In this document: positions 1-11,989 of the stretch, piece by piece | Layout: each line of letters opens with the position of its first letter | How positions within the stretch are numbered: the stretch's first letter is position 1 | Origin: Doris montereyensis | Taxonomy: Eukaryota; Mollusca; Gastropoda; Nudibranchia; Dorididae | Assembly: GCA_037039925.1 (NCBI GenBank) | Contig: JAXRKP010000410.1 | Location: 189,501 to 253,500, forward strand | Length of the DNA stretch: 64,000 nt | Direction of reading: 5' to 3' | Position numbers and translations under genes: made by a program | Notes under the pieces: generated by a model | Database searches by the model: none | The model's input: only the letters and a program-made list of their open reading frames with translations | Told to the model about the DNA's origin: nothing

Positions 1-965
1 TACATGTCACCATCATTTGAGCTGTCCATTACATGTCATCATCTTTTGAACTGTCCATTCCATGTCACCATCCTTTGAGCTGCCCATTACATGTCACCAT
101 CATTTGAGCTGCCCATAACTGTCACCATCATTTGAACTGTCCATTCCATCCTTTGCCCATTACATGTCACCATCTGACTAACTGCCCAGTAGATGTTACA
201 TGTCACCATCCTTTTTGAACTGAACTCACCCATTTACATGTCACCATCCTTTGAACATGTCACCATCATTTGAACTGCCCTTTACATGTCACTTTTGAAC
301 TCCTTTACATGTCAAGATCTTTTGAACTGCCCATTACATGTCACCATCCTTTGAGCTGTCCAATTACATGTCACCCTCATCCATTACATGAACAGTCCCA
401 TTACATGTCACCATCATTTGAACTGCCCTTTACATGTCACCATCATTTGAACTCCATTACATCATTTCACATATCACCATCCTTTGAACTGCCCATTACA
501 TGTCACCATCCTTTGAGCTGCCCATTACATGTCACCATCCTTTGAACTGCCCATTACATGTCACCATCCTAATTACAGCTGTGCCCATTACATGTCACCA
601 TCCAACTGTCCATTTTACCAACTGTTACCATCCTTTGAGCTGCCCATTACATGTCACCATCCTTTGAACTGTACCCATTACATGTCACCATCCTTTGAAC
701 TGCCCATTACAATAATTACTGTCACCATCCTTTGAACTACCCATTACATGTCACCATCCTTTGAGCTGCCCATTACAATAATTACATGTCACCATCCTTT
801 GACCACCTTTGAACTACCCTTTACATGTCACCATCCTTTGAGCTGCCCATTACAATAATTACATGTCACCATCCTTTGAACTGCCCATTACAATAATTAC
901 ATGTCACCATCCTTTGAACTGCCCTTTCATGTCACCATCCTTCGAACTGCCCTTTACATGTGAAT
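1..965. repeat. Degenerate minisatellite, about 28-30 bp unit
   Basis: About 30 imperfect copies of a unit reading roughly CATTACATGTCACCATCC then TTTGAACTGC. Variants include GAGCTG for GAACTG and truncated units. The array starts outside the window. Apparent open frames in it are artefacts of the repeat. Confidence 0.95.
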
Positions 966-1137
966 ATTTGATAGTTTGACCAATTCTTAATCTTGTTGTG
1001 GGATACAGTGGTTTAATTTATGTTTCGGGCATTGGTGTGGGCATTTTGTTAACTGATGGGTGATCTCAAAAATATATATAATTTGAAAAATAAAGGCACT
1101 AGTTCAGATCGCATTCTTGGTTTGTATTTGCATATAA

Positions 1138-1296
1138 TACAGCAGTCGCTGGATAAACGCACGCCTTTGGGCACAGGAAAATGTGTGCTTTATGCATACT
1201 GTGTGTTTATGAGAACACTTTTATTATATAGTAAAAATTTGGTCAGCAGATGTAGGCGTGTGTTTATGCAGGGTGTGCTTTTATCCAGCGATTATA
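1138..1296. mobile_element. Pogo/mariner-like MITE
   Basis: A 160-bp unit with inverted ends: TCGCTGGATAAACGCAC at the left and the complement of TCGCTGGATAAAAGCAC at the right, bordered by TA. The same ends occur at 25915-26080. TA target sites and ends of this kind are usual for Tc1/mariner/pogo MITEs. Confidence 0.65.
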
Positions 1297-1365
1297 CAAC
1301 TTAATATCTTGCATACAAAGCAAAAATTCACTAATATCTGCAAAAAGAAGAGGAGCAATAATAAT

Positions 1366-1386
1366 AATAATAATAATAATAATACA
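1366..1386. repeat. AAT microsatellite
   Basis: Run of (AAT)n with related AT-rich triplets around it up to about 1440. Confidence 0.9.
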
Positions 1387-2199
1387 CTGCTGGTGATAAT
1401 AATAATGATGATGATATTATGATAATACAGCAATAATATTAATGAAAACAATATATAGTGTATATTCTTGCCGCATGGCAAGATTAAGATTGGATACTAT
1501 TCCTGCCGGTTACTAAAAATAAATCTAATAAAAAATGTTGCATTGATGAAAGCGAAAGTCAAAATGAGATCTTATTCTTTCACTTGTCTAAGCTACAACG
1601 TTACACTGCAGCCAGCACAATGCTGGATTCAGAGTGGCATATATAATAATATAAAATAATAATACAATGTGATGATAATAAGAATTACTGATACTTTAAA
1701 AAGTATCTATTTGGATGACATCTTTGAAAATGCATAGTTTCTTCTTCAATGCATACATGTATAAGTGCACAGACCTTCATCATTTGCAGTGTATTACACT
1801 ATAACAAACCAACCATTTATGCCTTACAAAAAAAAGCAAAGCAAATGTATACAAAACTCTCATGACCTCTAATCTTTCTTGTGAACTGCTTTTACTTTTG
1901 GAGTTTGTGTACACGAAGGACACCAGTTCCGCACAAGATCATCGAAAATGTGTTCGTGTCCTACTTTTTACACCATTATTATTCGCTGTCGTCATATTTT
2001 TGCCGGGTCACAACATAATAACATTTTACATTGACCTATGTTGACAACCGTTATGTCAACACCCTTCTTTACTTCACATAATTTTCGAGTCCCACTTTGG
2101 TTTCTCTGTGCAACACTTACATGTATGTAAAAGTAATGGAGAACATGAAATAATATTAAAACCCTGTAGGAACAAAGACAAGACAGATACAGAGGAATA

Positions 2200-3060
2200 G
2201 ACCAAAAGAAATCTAAAGCAGTATATATGCCATCTGCTTTGGTTTGATCTCTTAGTCTTATTGTTGTGTTTCTGATTTTGTTTCTTTTAGTTTTCCCTAC
2301 TGCTCTTCTCAGATATTTCATTTTTTGTTGTCAATTCTTGTTTACCTATAATAAATGCCTTTCCATATTGTCATTGCCTTTTGGATTCTCTGGCTGATTT
2401 CTTCTCTTAGTTTTCCCTTTGAGTTAATCATTACTTCTCGGTAATTGTAGTTTTGAACGTGTTCTATTTTCTCTCTGCCCAGTTTAAGGTTTTGTATTTT
2501 AGCTTCTCCACTTACTAACATTGTTTTTTGTTTTCTTTGCATTTACTTTCATTCCTCTTTTATTATTCAGCATGCTGATTTTATATTCAAGGCCGCTTTG
2601 TGACTTTCCAAATACATGTAGAACTAAATAATCAGCAAATTAATGCCTGTTATGCATTAGGAGGCCTACTCCTGCTCTAGCTTTGACATCTACTCCTACA
2701 TTTTCTATTCCTTTTCTTTTTTTCTGTAATGGCCATGCCTACTTTGAATTTTTCCATTTCTTCAGCTAATTCTAACTGTTTTCCATTTATTTCCCTAATA
2801 TTCCATGTTCCAAAAATCACAGTCCGTATTCTTTTCCATAGCCGTCTTCAAAAGTTCAATCCGGGCATATCATATTTCTTTCTTTAAATGGGTTGGTTTT
2901 AGATAAGCAGGTGATGAGTCCACTTGGTAGATGGCGGGGCTGCCACCTTGAGGGCCCCTACTGGACCTTGTTATTTTATGTCAGGGTTAACTCCTAAGCC
3001 TTTGGTCAGCCAAGACCCACCTGCAAAGCAGCAGGAGACTCGTGGAGGGCGGTACCGCCC
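2200..3060 (-). mobile_element. LINE relic, internally deleted
   Basis: Minus-strand copy of the non-LTR element at 57236-60390. 2200-2570 matches the post-RT part (KYLRRAVGK, IRNTTIR, DQTKADGI). 2640-3060 matches the 5' endonuclease-start region. The RT core between them is missing. Stops and frameshifts throughout. Confidence 0.8.
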
Positions 3061-3129
3061 AATCCCCCGTACAGGTGCTTACCTGTCCACTTCTCAGGTC
3101 CTTGCTCCTACGGGGTTTTAATATTATTT

Positions 3130-4185
3130 CATGTTCTAGTTCAGCACTTTCAACATGCCCCTGCTTCACTGTGTGTATATATAAAAGTAAAAACATACCT
3201 CTTATACATCGACCTCCTTTTCTTTCCCACTGTGTCAACACCCAACTCCTTCAACCACTGGACTTAACGTGTACGCCTACAACTGAGTCAACAATGTGTT
3301 GAATCAATTACGACAAACACGCACGCACACATACACACACTTCCACAATCAAAAGGCAACAGCTCTGTTCACATCACCTGACTGACGCCTGAACTCTGAA
3401 TCACGCGTTTTAATGACATTGTGTGGCTCCCGTCTCACCAAGCATCGTGGAGCTGCCTCTCTTTCTATGACATCGTTACGTGCCAAATGGGGTCCTACAA
3501 ATCACCATCGTTTATCATTCCTCTTATCCCAACCTTCTCTTTATTTCACACTAATGTTCCCTCTAAGCTGTGCCCGTGTGCTCGCACACCAGGGATAAAA
3601 TATGCAGTTGACAAATGCCTGCGCACATCCATAAAAAAAGACGGCACGCAAAAAAAAAAGTTTTAATCTATTTACATGTATTTGCACACGATTGGGATTT
3701 TTTCCCCGTCAAACTTTGCACAACACCAAGAATTTACCGACACAGACTACAACAAAATTTGATAAAACATTGCATGATATGATATGTTCAATTCCGTCGA
3801 TGTCGAGATATCAGGTATCCACTGTGTTTATCTTATGTTTTTCACTAAAGCGTGTTAATGTCGGTGAAAGAAAAAATGAAAATAAGAAATCAGTAACAGA
3901 AGAAACTTACTGCTCCAACAGACATTAAGTTTGGCCGTTTCAAAAACTTGTTAACAGCTAAACTTGTGAATGCAGACACTGTGCCTGGAGGAGGAATAAA
4001 TGTTAATAATAATAATAATAATAATCATACTAAAATGAAAGTAAGGTTGATGGTGTAATCATGACAGGCTTTTACACCAGACCTCCATAAATTCTACAAG
4101 ATAATAGAACAGGTAGAGGATATAGTAAGTTTAGGGGTGGACGTGAGTATAGTCAAAAACACTAGGAAAATTATTTTTATCTACA
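3130..4185. other. No gene recognised
   Basis: Only short frames are open and none resembles a known protein. There is a short (AAT)n stretch at 4007-4024. Nothing else seen. Confidence 0.6.
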
Positions 4186-4189
4186 TGAG

Positions 4190-4500
4190 ATGTTGTAGCT
4201 GAACCGCAGTGTTGTGAGTGTGAGCTGATACTGAGACGACACTGGTTCAACCCCCACAGCTGGCACAGGTGGGGTTTTTTTTCACAACGTTGTACTCTTA
4301 GGGAAAGGTACTTTACTCTACTTTCCTCACTTGACTCAGCTATATAGAGAAAGATCTTGTCAGAGTGTTAGTATGAAAAGCCTAACAAGGCTTGTGTACT
4401 GTATGCTCCTCAGGGAGTCGAGAAGGACTTTGAATGAAATGGCCTGCTGGGGGATAAAAGATGTATAGGGGTACGGACTATAAATCCACCTTTACATAAT
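4190..4500 (+). mobile_element. tRNA-derived SINE, family A
   Basis: Begins TGTTGTAGCTGAACCGCAG (A-box-like) with a B-box-like GGTTCAACCCC about 45 bases on. The body contains GGAAAGGTACTTTACTC and ends near ACTATAAATCCACCTTT. Other copies lie at 29945-30262 (-), 33650-33990 and 34615-34900. Confidence 0.75.
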
Positions 4501-4759
4501 TCTTTTCAATGATTAGACCAACAGGCCAACTTAAGAAAATGTTTTGTCATTTCTCTCACCTTTCGGCTCTGTAAAAATTTTAACACAAAAAAGCGACAAA
4601 TTTAAATTTGTCTTTGTGCGTGTTCAATCCACTGAAGGTTTAGACCGGCATCAATGAAGTAGACCAGTGATAATAATGGGCATTTCTATTGTGCACTCAT
4701 CCTTACGAGAGTAAGGCTCTGGTCACATTAGTTTTAAGAATACATTAACATTATATCTA

Positions 4760-4762
<3 letters not shown>

Positions 4763-4818
<56 letters not shown>

Positions 4819-4852
4819 TATAGTTATATATATATTAATATATATATATATA
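4763..4852. repeat. AT dinucleotide tract
   Basis: Nearly pure (AT)n for about 55 bases, then an interrupted continuation to about 4852. Confidence 0.95.
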
Positions 4853-5009
4853 TGGTCACATTATTTAAGAATCATTAACATTAGTCTATACAAGCATTAG
4901 ATTATTTATATCTGACAATATATATATCTACATATATAGGATATAAGATATATATATATAGATATGACTTGACAATGTATACATAATATACAAGCTAGAA
5001 GATTGTTTG

Positions 5010-5390
5010 ATATTTGACAACTGTTAAGTGTTTTTTCTACACTTTACGTCCCAGAGAGAGTGAAGAAAAAATTGTGAGAATGCTCTGACAATTGTTAAGT
5101 AGCACTACTCTATACTTTATGCCTCAGAGAGTGAAGACAAAATTGTCAGAATGCTCTGACAACTGTTAAGGAGCACTACTCTATGCTTTAAGCCCCAGAG
5201 GAGAGTGAAGACAAAATTGTCAGAATGCTCTGACAACTGTTAAGGAGCACTACTCTATACTTTAAGCCCCAGAGAGTGAAGACAAAATTGTCAGAATGCT
5301 CTGACAACTGTTAAGGAGCACTACTCTATACTTTAAGCCCAAGAGAGTGAAGACAAAATTGTCAGAATGCTCTGATAATTGTTCAGGATC
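5010..5390. repeat. Tandem repeat, 71-74 bp unit, five copies
   Basis: Each copy holds CTCTGACAACTGTTAAGGAG, CACTACTCTATACTTTA and GTGAAGACAAAATTGTCAGA. The first copy is the most diverged, the later ones almost identical. Confidence 0.93.
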
Positions 5391-5989
5391 ACTATTCACG
5401 AAAGTTATTGATAGATCTAGGTTTACCTTTGCGCAGTCATTTCTTTTACAAAGCTAGTACCAAAACATTATCTTTCGAAAATTTGCATGACTTCTGATCT
5501 GCTTTCCGAGATGTCAAATTAAAAAAAAAAACAACAAAAACCCAAAGAAACAAAAGTAAACAAGCAATCAGTGTACACTTACAATTACACGCCAACATAT
5601 AGGCCTACCTGTCACGCTAATGTTTGTCAATCAAGGGAAGTAATCATTAATAATCCCTGACATATTACCTTGAATAAAAGGGTTATCTCCCAGTGATTTC
5701 ACATAAACACAAGGTACACATAAATGCACGCTTTTCTCAGCGCCCAAAGGGCGTGTGTTTATCCAACAACTACTGTATTGACATCCTGCAGATATCAACG
5801 TCATGTTAAAGTCCAATTTTTTCCATATATATTATTAGTAAAAAAGCAGATATTTCGACGTAAATTTGGTTCAAACCCCTTATCGATTTCCCGATTTTTT
5901 CCGCGCAAACAATCATCAGTCTATAGACAACATAAATGTCCGCTGATGGCCGGTAAATCAATTAGTGAAAGCCAAGAATTGGCAAATGA

Positions 5990-6282
5990 AAACACATGCC
6001 TGTAGACCAAGAAAATACTGCACCCTGGCCTGCACAAGCAGAAGACAAAGTGTGTGAAATGATTCCCTACATACAGAAACAGATGACCATCAATGACTTC
6101 CTCACACCAGCAATGCTCTCACCCTCTTCAAAACCAGTCCTTTTTAGGGCCACACATTACCTCCGATTGACGGAGTAATATAGCTTTTTCTTGGTGGTGT
6201 CCCTTTAATTTATGGGTTGCTCTGATACATCGACAACCTCTGGTGGTCCCAGTGATGTCGATATAAAAGGGTTGGATTGTAC
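5990..6282 (+). mobile_element. Pogo/Tigger-like transposon 3' relic
   Basis: The frame at 5996-6178 reads KVCEMIPYIQKQMTINDFLT, resembling the C-terminal tail of pogo-type transposases. About 100 bases on, the DNA ends in GGGTTGGATTGTACT, the inverse of a CAGTACAATCC-type pogo terminus. The match is by eye, and the 5' end was not found. Confidence 0.45.
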
Positions 6283-6974
6283 TTCAAATGGGCTCACAGC
6301 TACAGCTGTGAAATCATTATAATGTAAAGAAACTGTCCGTTACAATTTTCACAATATATACTCAAACAAAAAAAACAAAAAGGAAGCAAAATCTCGAAAA
6401 GCACACACATTAAAGTTACCTGCACTGACGTAGAAGGCTGTGAAATGTTCCCGACCGAAAAGTTGGGGGTTAATGGCAGGAAGGAAATAAGGACGTACAT
6501 GTTTACAAACAAGTGAATAAAACTAATGTGGCTAAAACTGCTCAATGTCATCGCATGTCGCTGAGGGGCCGACCTGGAGTGGGATGGAGAGGAAGAAAAA
6601 TATTGAATACGTCATTAGCCGACTTTCAAAAATAAGGCATTTGTATATATACATGTATATAAGTATAAGGTGAGTGTGTATATAATTATATCTACCTATT
6701 TTTCTATCTATTCACATATATATCCTAGATTATACACAGTGCAGCAAAAGAATCTCAAACACAGAAAATTCAAATTCCCAGCTATCTCACTAGATCTGGT
6801 TTTTTATCCCTCAATTTTCTCGGTACCAGCAACATGCCTTTCTTAAACCCAAACATGGAAATCTCAAACTCCCATAAAATGTAAACTAAAAATATTTTTT
6901 AAATACTCAGATCTTAATTTTTTTTAGGTTTGGATGTATGAGAATAGCCATCTAGCCTTCCTGATTATAATACA

Positions 6975-7180
6975 TTGGTGGCTGAGTGGTTAGGCTGCTG
7001 GACTGGGGCCCCAGGTTCGAATCCTGGCAAAGCTAGGTCTGACATTGTATTCCTTGGGAAAGACACTTAACTTCCCCACTTAACCCAGGTGTAAATGGGT
7101 ACAAGAACTAGCTTAGGTGTAAAAACATGTGTCAGACGAGCGCCCTGTCCAGGAGGTGATTATAATCAAGCTTTTACCCA
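6975..7180 (+). mobile_element. tRNA-derived SINE, family C
   Basis: A tRNA-like head with A box TGGCTGAGTGG and B box GGTTCGAATCC, then TTCCTTGGGAAAGACACTTA and CCAGGTGTAAATGGGTAC. This is a layout common in mollusc SINEs. Confidence 0.8.
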
Positions 7181-8234
7181 AAATCAATGTCAGCTGGATT
7201 AATACAATGCAATTGTACTCAGAACCCATTAAAATTGCTGATTTCTGAAAATTTTCAACTTTCTGCCAACCAATCAATGGGACGGACTCACGAACCAGGG
7301 GCTGAAGAAAAATATTTGATCATGGTTGCTTGTAGCCGCGGAATGTTCCACATGATCCACACCCCTACGTTGGCCGCCACAATGCCAAATGTCCACACTT
7401 GAGACCACAAGAGTTCTAACTGATTGGAAAGAGAAAAAAAGTGGAACAAGTTTCTTACCTAAGAAAGATTCAACTCTTACTCACTGTGTTTCTTCTTCTA
7501 TTTTTTAATATAAGATCAAGATTACTTTGTTTTCTCTCCACAAATTATGACAACACATGACACAGTGAAATGACTTTTTCTCCTTGTGATGCATGTTTTT
7601 TTTATAAATTTGGCTAATGCTTCTTGGCCATTTTAATATAATTTGGAAGATACAGTAGAATAGAAATCTTGTAAAGTTAAAAATCAAAATGAAAGCTACA
7701 AGTTGAAGCTGAAACAAATTAAAATTTCATCAAGAGCACTTAAGTTTCCTTAAACATCATTACATTCATTGACTATATCTAGCAAATAAGTGCAAATGAT
7801 TCATATGATTATGAAAACTACCTGGAACATTTTCTTGTGTTTTATTGAAAGCAGCAGGATAGGTGTGTAATTACTTTACCAAATTCCGGATGTGAAAAAA
7901 AACCCACGTATGTTTCAAGTAAGAAGTAACTTGTACGAGGTTGTAAAAGGAGAAAGAAAGAAAACAAAAAGAAGAAAGAACAGCCGTTACTTTCACTTGC
8001 AGACAATATCTAGTCATCTCTGTTACATACATGCCGTTTAATTCCACGTTGGTTTTGCTAGCAGCATTTCCTTTAGGATTTGTTTTCATATCGTTCATCA
8101 TCTTGACATATTTCCGCATATTTTCATAGTTCCAAAGCATGGCTCCGAGAAAACTGCACGAGCAAATCTATAAAAATATTGACAGAATGTTATGTGAATA
8201 ATTTATCAATATGTGAAATGGCATAAAAATGGCA
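7181..8234. other. No gene recognised
   Basis: AT-rich, with only short frames and no recognisable domain or repeat. Confidence 0.6.
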
Positions 8235-8515
8235 AAAACTAAGATAAAAAAATTAATCAACTCAGATGGTTTAGGCATATAAACAGAATGAACGACAATA
8301 GAATAGCTAAATCAGTGTACAGTGCTAAAACACAAGGTAAAAGATCAAAAGACAGATCTCGTAGAAACAGGGAAGAAGATATAAAAGAGGCATTAAAGCA
8401 AAGACATTTAACTTTCACAGAAGGAAACAGAAAATGCCAGAACAGGTCTGCCTGGAGAAAGATCATTTTAGGCATCTAAATCCATACACCAGTAGGTAGA
8501 ATGGAAACTGATAAA
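8235..8515 (+). mobile_element. LINE 3' end
   Basis: Reads QLRWFRHINRMNDNRIAKSV (as DNA with drift), then the tail RSAWRKIILGI, and ends in GATAAAGAAAGAAAG. This is the 3' terminus of the LINE at 57236-60390, a 5'-truncated insertion. Confidence 0.85.
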
Positions 8516-10071
8516 GAAAGAAAGAAAGAAGAAGCTCTATGCCACAAAGTATTACAAACTCATTTTTCAGGAAACTTATTTATATATAGATGCCATTCTA
8601 TTTCAGTATTCCACTTCATGGACTGGAGCCTAGGTAGCAAACTGTGATGTGCTTGCTTTTGCTAGTAAGCTGCTTGCCTAGCGCTTGGCAAGTGCCCTCT
8701 ACAAAACAGTGTGCTTGTAAAGGAATGCACATCAGAACAATAAAAGGTTGAGATTTTTTTTTTTAACATTTGACAAATCTCTATTTGCAGTGATGAACTT
8801 AAGTTTGAGGGGTCTGTCTGTTAAATTTTTTATAACCGTAAAAAAAATTTGAGCAGGGATTTTCATAAAAATCACAATATGACAATGGCAGAACTCATGA
8901 TTTTCCATGTCCAAAACTAATTTACTCACTAATGACTTTAAACATTATGAGGACAAAATGTCAAATTTCACCACATTCCAACACAAAAACTTCTTCATTT
9001 TGCTTCAAAATTTTGTGAAGAAAAGATTGAAATCATGAAAAACAAATTTCAATGTCATTACCAAATTAGACCTGTTTAACCTACAATCTATTTGCTGTAC
9101 CCAAAATTGGTCTACAACTACGGTTTACATTACAACTCACCCCTGTCGCATACAGAAATGATTTAAAAACAGGAAAAGTTTCTGAAGGGGGTGGTGCTTG
9201 TATTTGAATGACAGTTGCTTTTTTTTTGTCTAAAACTTCTTGTAACAATTCTGTTACATGACCCGGATGTCTCTGAAGCAAACGTGATGGCCTGCATATG
9301 AGATGTTCTCCCAGCAGTCTGCTTCTTGACTGTAAGGAAGGGAATACATGCTGTACACTGAAACATAAAAGAGTACATGCATGTATACAATTAATCATAA
9401 AAATCACATGTGTATATATATCTATAACGATTATAGAAGTGATGATTTCATGATATGTGTGTGTGTGTTTAAGATAAAAATGAGAGGGAGAGAGAGAGAG
9501 TGCTACATACATGTGTATACATTACATAACAGTAATATGTACAAGATGTCATAAGAGCCAGTTCAGGACGACCATAAGTCAGACATCCATTACGCATGTG
9601 TGCAATCAGGCATCAAGCCAGTCCTTGCTTGCCCACCTATCAATACAGTACAGTGCTGACATGGGGCGGCATTTAGAAAGCAGACTTGTGCACTGTCATA
9701 GTCTTTCATTGTCTACTTCACCTGTCATTCACAAGGATTTAACAATCCACTCTTGATTAGATGTCTTATCTATCTACCGTCCAATGAAACTTGACTGTGA
9801 GTGGCACCACTGATGAATGCCATGACTGTTTTGATCAACTACACTTACAATAAACTGTTCGTTTAATAAAATTCTATATATAGTTTACCCTCACTAATCT
9901 AGATGGCCTTAAGTACCTCAAACTGTTGTGGGAAAACTAATATCCCTAGAATCCCAGGTATCAAGGAAACCCAGCTTAACTGGATAATTTTACTATTTAC
10001 CAAGATTTCCCGATTAGAGAAGTTCCATAGTATAACTTGTATGACGCGAGTAGAGTATGAGTAGGGTTCCC
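8516..10071. other. No gene recognised
   Basis: Holds a short GT and GAGAGA stretch near 9455-9502. The longest frame (minus, 9081-9512) has no recognisable domain. Confidence 0.55.
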
Positions 10072-10273
10072 AACTCTGGCTAGGGGTGCCAGATAACCCT
10101 TAAAGAGGGTACGAAACGTTTTTGCTCAAATTTAGTACAAATTGCGTTCTTCATCTTCATATTTGATAAAATTAAATCTATTTCTTTTGCAGGGGGTGCG
10201 ATAACCTATTAAAAGCTTTCTAGAGTGTGGGGTACCCGGCATAGAATGAAATAGGTTTGGTTTGGGAACCCTG
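10072..10273. mobile_element. Small MITE with GGGTTCCCAA inverted ends
   Basis: Left end TAGGGTTCCCAAC, right end TTTGGGAACCCTG, about 200 bp, no coding capacity. Termini of the CAGGGTTCCCAA type are usual for hAT MITEs. No clear target duplication was seen. Confidence 0.5.
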
Positions 10274-10967
10274 ATCGATCAGAGTCACTGATACGATTGG
10301 GATTCTCTAGTATCTACAAAGAGGAAATGTCTCTTGAAATCACTCCTTAATCATTGTGATGGGCTGAAACAATACCCTCAATATTTTACTGGTATGAGCA
10401 ATGTATAAGGATGATTCGCTCACTTGACACAAGCGAAGTTCCGAAACAGAGGACAACACCTGGACAGCGCCATCTTGGATTAAATGTTTACATCAGCTTT
10501 TCTATCAGGACGTCAACTCGAGTCGTTACATTTTCAAACAGTACAATAGTCACGTCATGGCTGACACAAGAAGCGAATGAGGAACGGCTGGCTACAATTT
10601 TCTTTTTTGTGCGTGTATTTCTTAATACTATTTTTAACCATGGTGGTCAGGTTAATCGGAATGGGGTTGTTTTGTTCTGTTTCCTGTTTGTTGATTTTTG
10701 TTGTGCGGCGTGTGTATGTGTGTGTGTTTCTCTGTTATTATTCAGAGATAATAATGGTATCTGTCTTAAAACGATTTATCGGAAATCGGAGATAGTACTT
10801 GAGTCATAATTCTTGCACTAGTAGAGAAATGTAGTGAATCAATAATTACATTTTAAACATACACGACAAACATTTGATAAGCACATCACGTATTCCACAA
10901 TAATGATATTTATAACCATAATATGTTTAAAACACCCATAGAAATACCAGATAGATAAACAGACATA

Positions 10968-10968
10968 C

Positions 10969-11013
<45 letters not shown>

Positions 11014-11023
11014 CAGATAGATG
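10968..11023. repeat. TAGA tetranucleotide array
   Basis: About ten (TAGA) units with TAGACAGA variants at the end. Confidence 0.95.
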
Positions 11024-11206
11024 GATGGTTGGATAGATATATCAGATATATATGCCCTATAGATATACATTATAGACATATATATAGATCGAGATGTACA
11101 TACAGGGGAGGAGGAAAGATTTAGAACAAAGAAAGAGGAGATATACGTGTATAAAGGGGATAGAAAGAAAAATAGACTTACAAGAAAGAAAGAGGGACAG
11201 TGTGTT

Positions 11207-11212
<6 letters not shown>

Positions 11213-11283
<71 letters not shown>

Positions 11284-11310
11284 GGGGTGAGAGAGAGAGG
11301 GGGGGGAGAA
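11213..11310. repeat. GA dinucleotide tract
   Basis: (GA)n of about 57 bases followed by interrupted purine repeats. It lies about 520 bases upstream of the CSN6 start codon. Confidence 0.95.
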
Positions 11311-11826
11311 AGAGAAATGAACTATAACATGTATCTGGGAAACACTGGGCTATGAAGAAAGTTGTGAATTGGCTTTTTTAATCTTTTATCCCCCCCCCCC
11401 CCCCTTTCCACTTGGATACCAGTGTGGCTATACTAATACTATTCGACTCATGTACCTGTTTTAAAGTTTTAGCTACTTACCCCGGTGTTCGCACACATCA
11501 TTCTGACGATATGTGACATGGTTCGATTATTTAAACTGTCTCAGAGTGCTCACATAGATGAAGAGATTCATGGGATCTTCAAAATATAAAACTCGATACT
11601 AAGATCGAAACGTATGGATTCTTTCCTTATAACCTCCAGAGGTGCAAGAGTGCAAGAGGAAACAGCCACAGCTAGAGATAATAACTGCACTCTTTCGATT
11701 ATAAATTACCTTACCGTAATAATATAAAGAACATATATTTAAAGACGAGCCATTTAGCTGTATTAAGAAGTGGTATAATTATCATAATATCAAGTTCCGA
11801 CTGATACCAGCGATTGCCTCGTGAAG

Positions 11827-11989
11827 ATGGCTACCCAAATGGAAATGGAAGTCGACCAGCCAACGTCCAGTGTGATGGCAGCACCTGGAACTACTGGCGG
11901 TGTCACTGTGGCCCTTCACCCCTTGGTCATCATGAACATATCAGAACATTGGACCAGAGTCAAAGCACAAGAAGGAAAGCCAACACAAG
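11827..11989 (+). CDS. CSN6 (COPS6): CSN6 exon 1
   Basis: Encodes the Met/Glu/Pro-containing N-terminus, then [17 protein letters not shown], the first MPN beta strand. An in-frame GTG two codons upstream (11821) is not needed as a start. It ends in phase 1 at the donor GTATAG. Confidence 0.93.

Noticed and set aside
1..735. Open frames with repeated CHHPLSCP-type peptides
   Set aside because: Direct translation of the 28-30 bp minisatellite.
6975..7045. A true tRNA gene
   Set aside because: A and B boxes are present but the acceptor stem does not close and the sequence continues into a SINE body.
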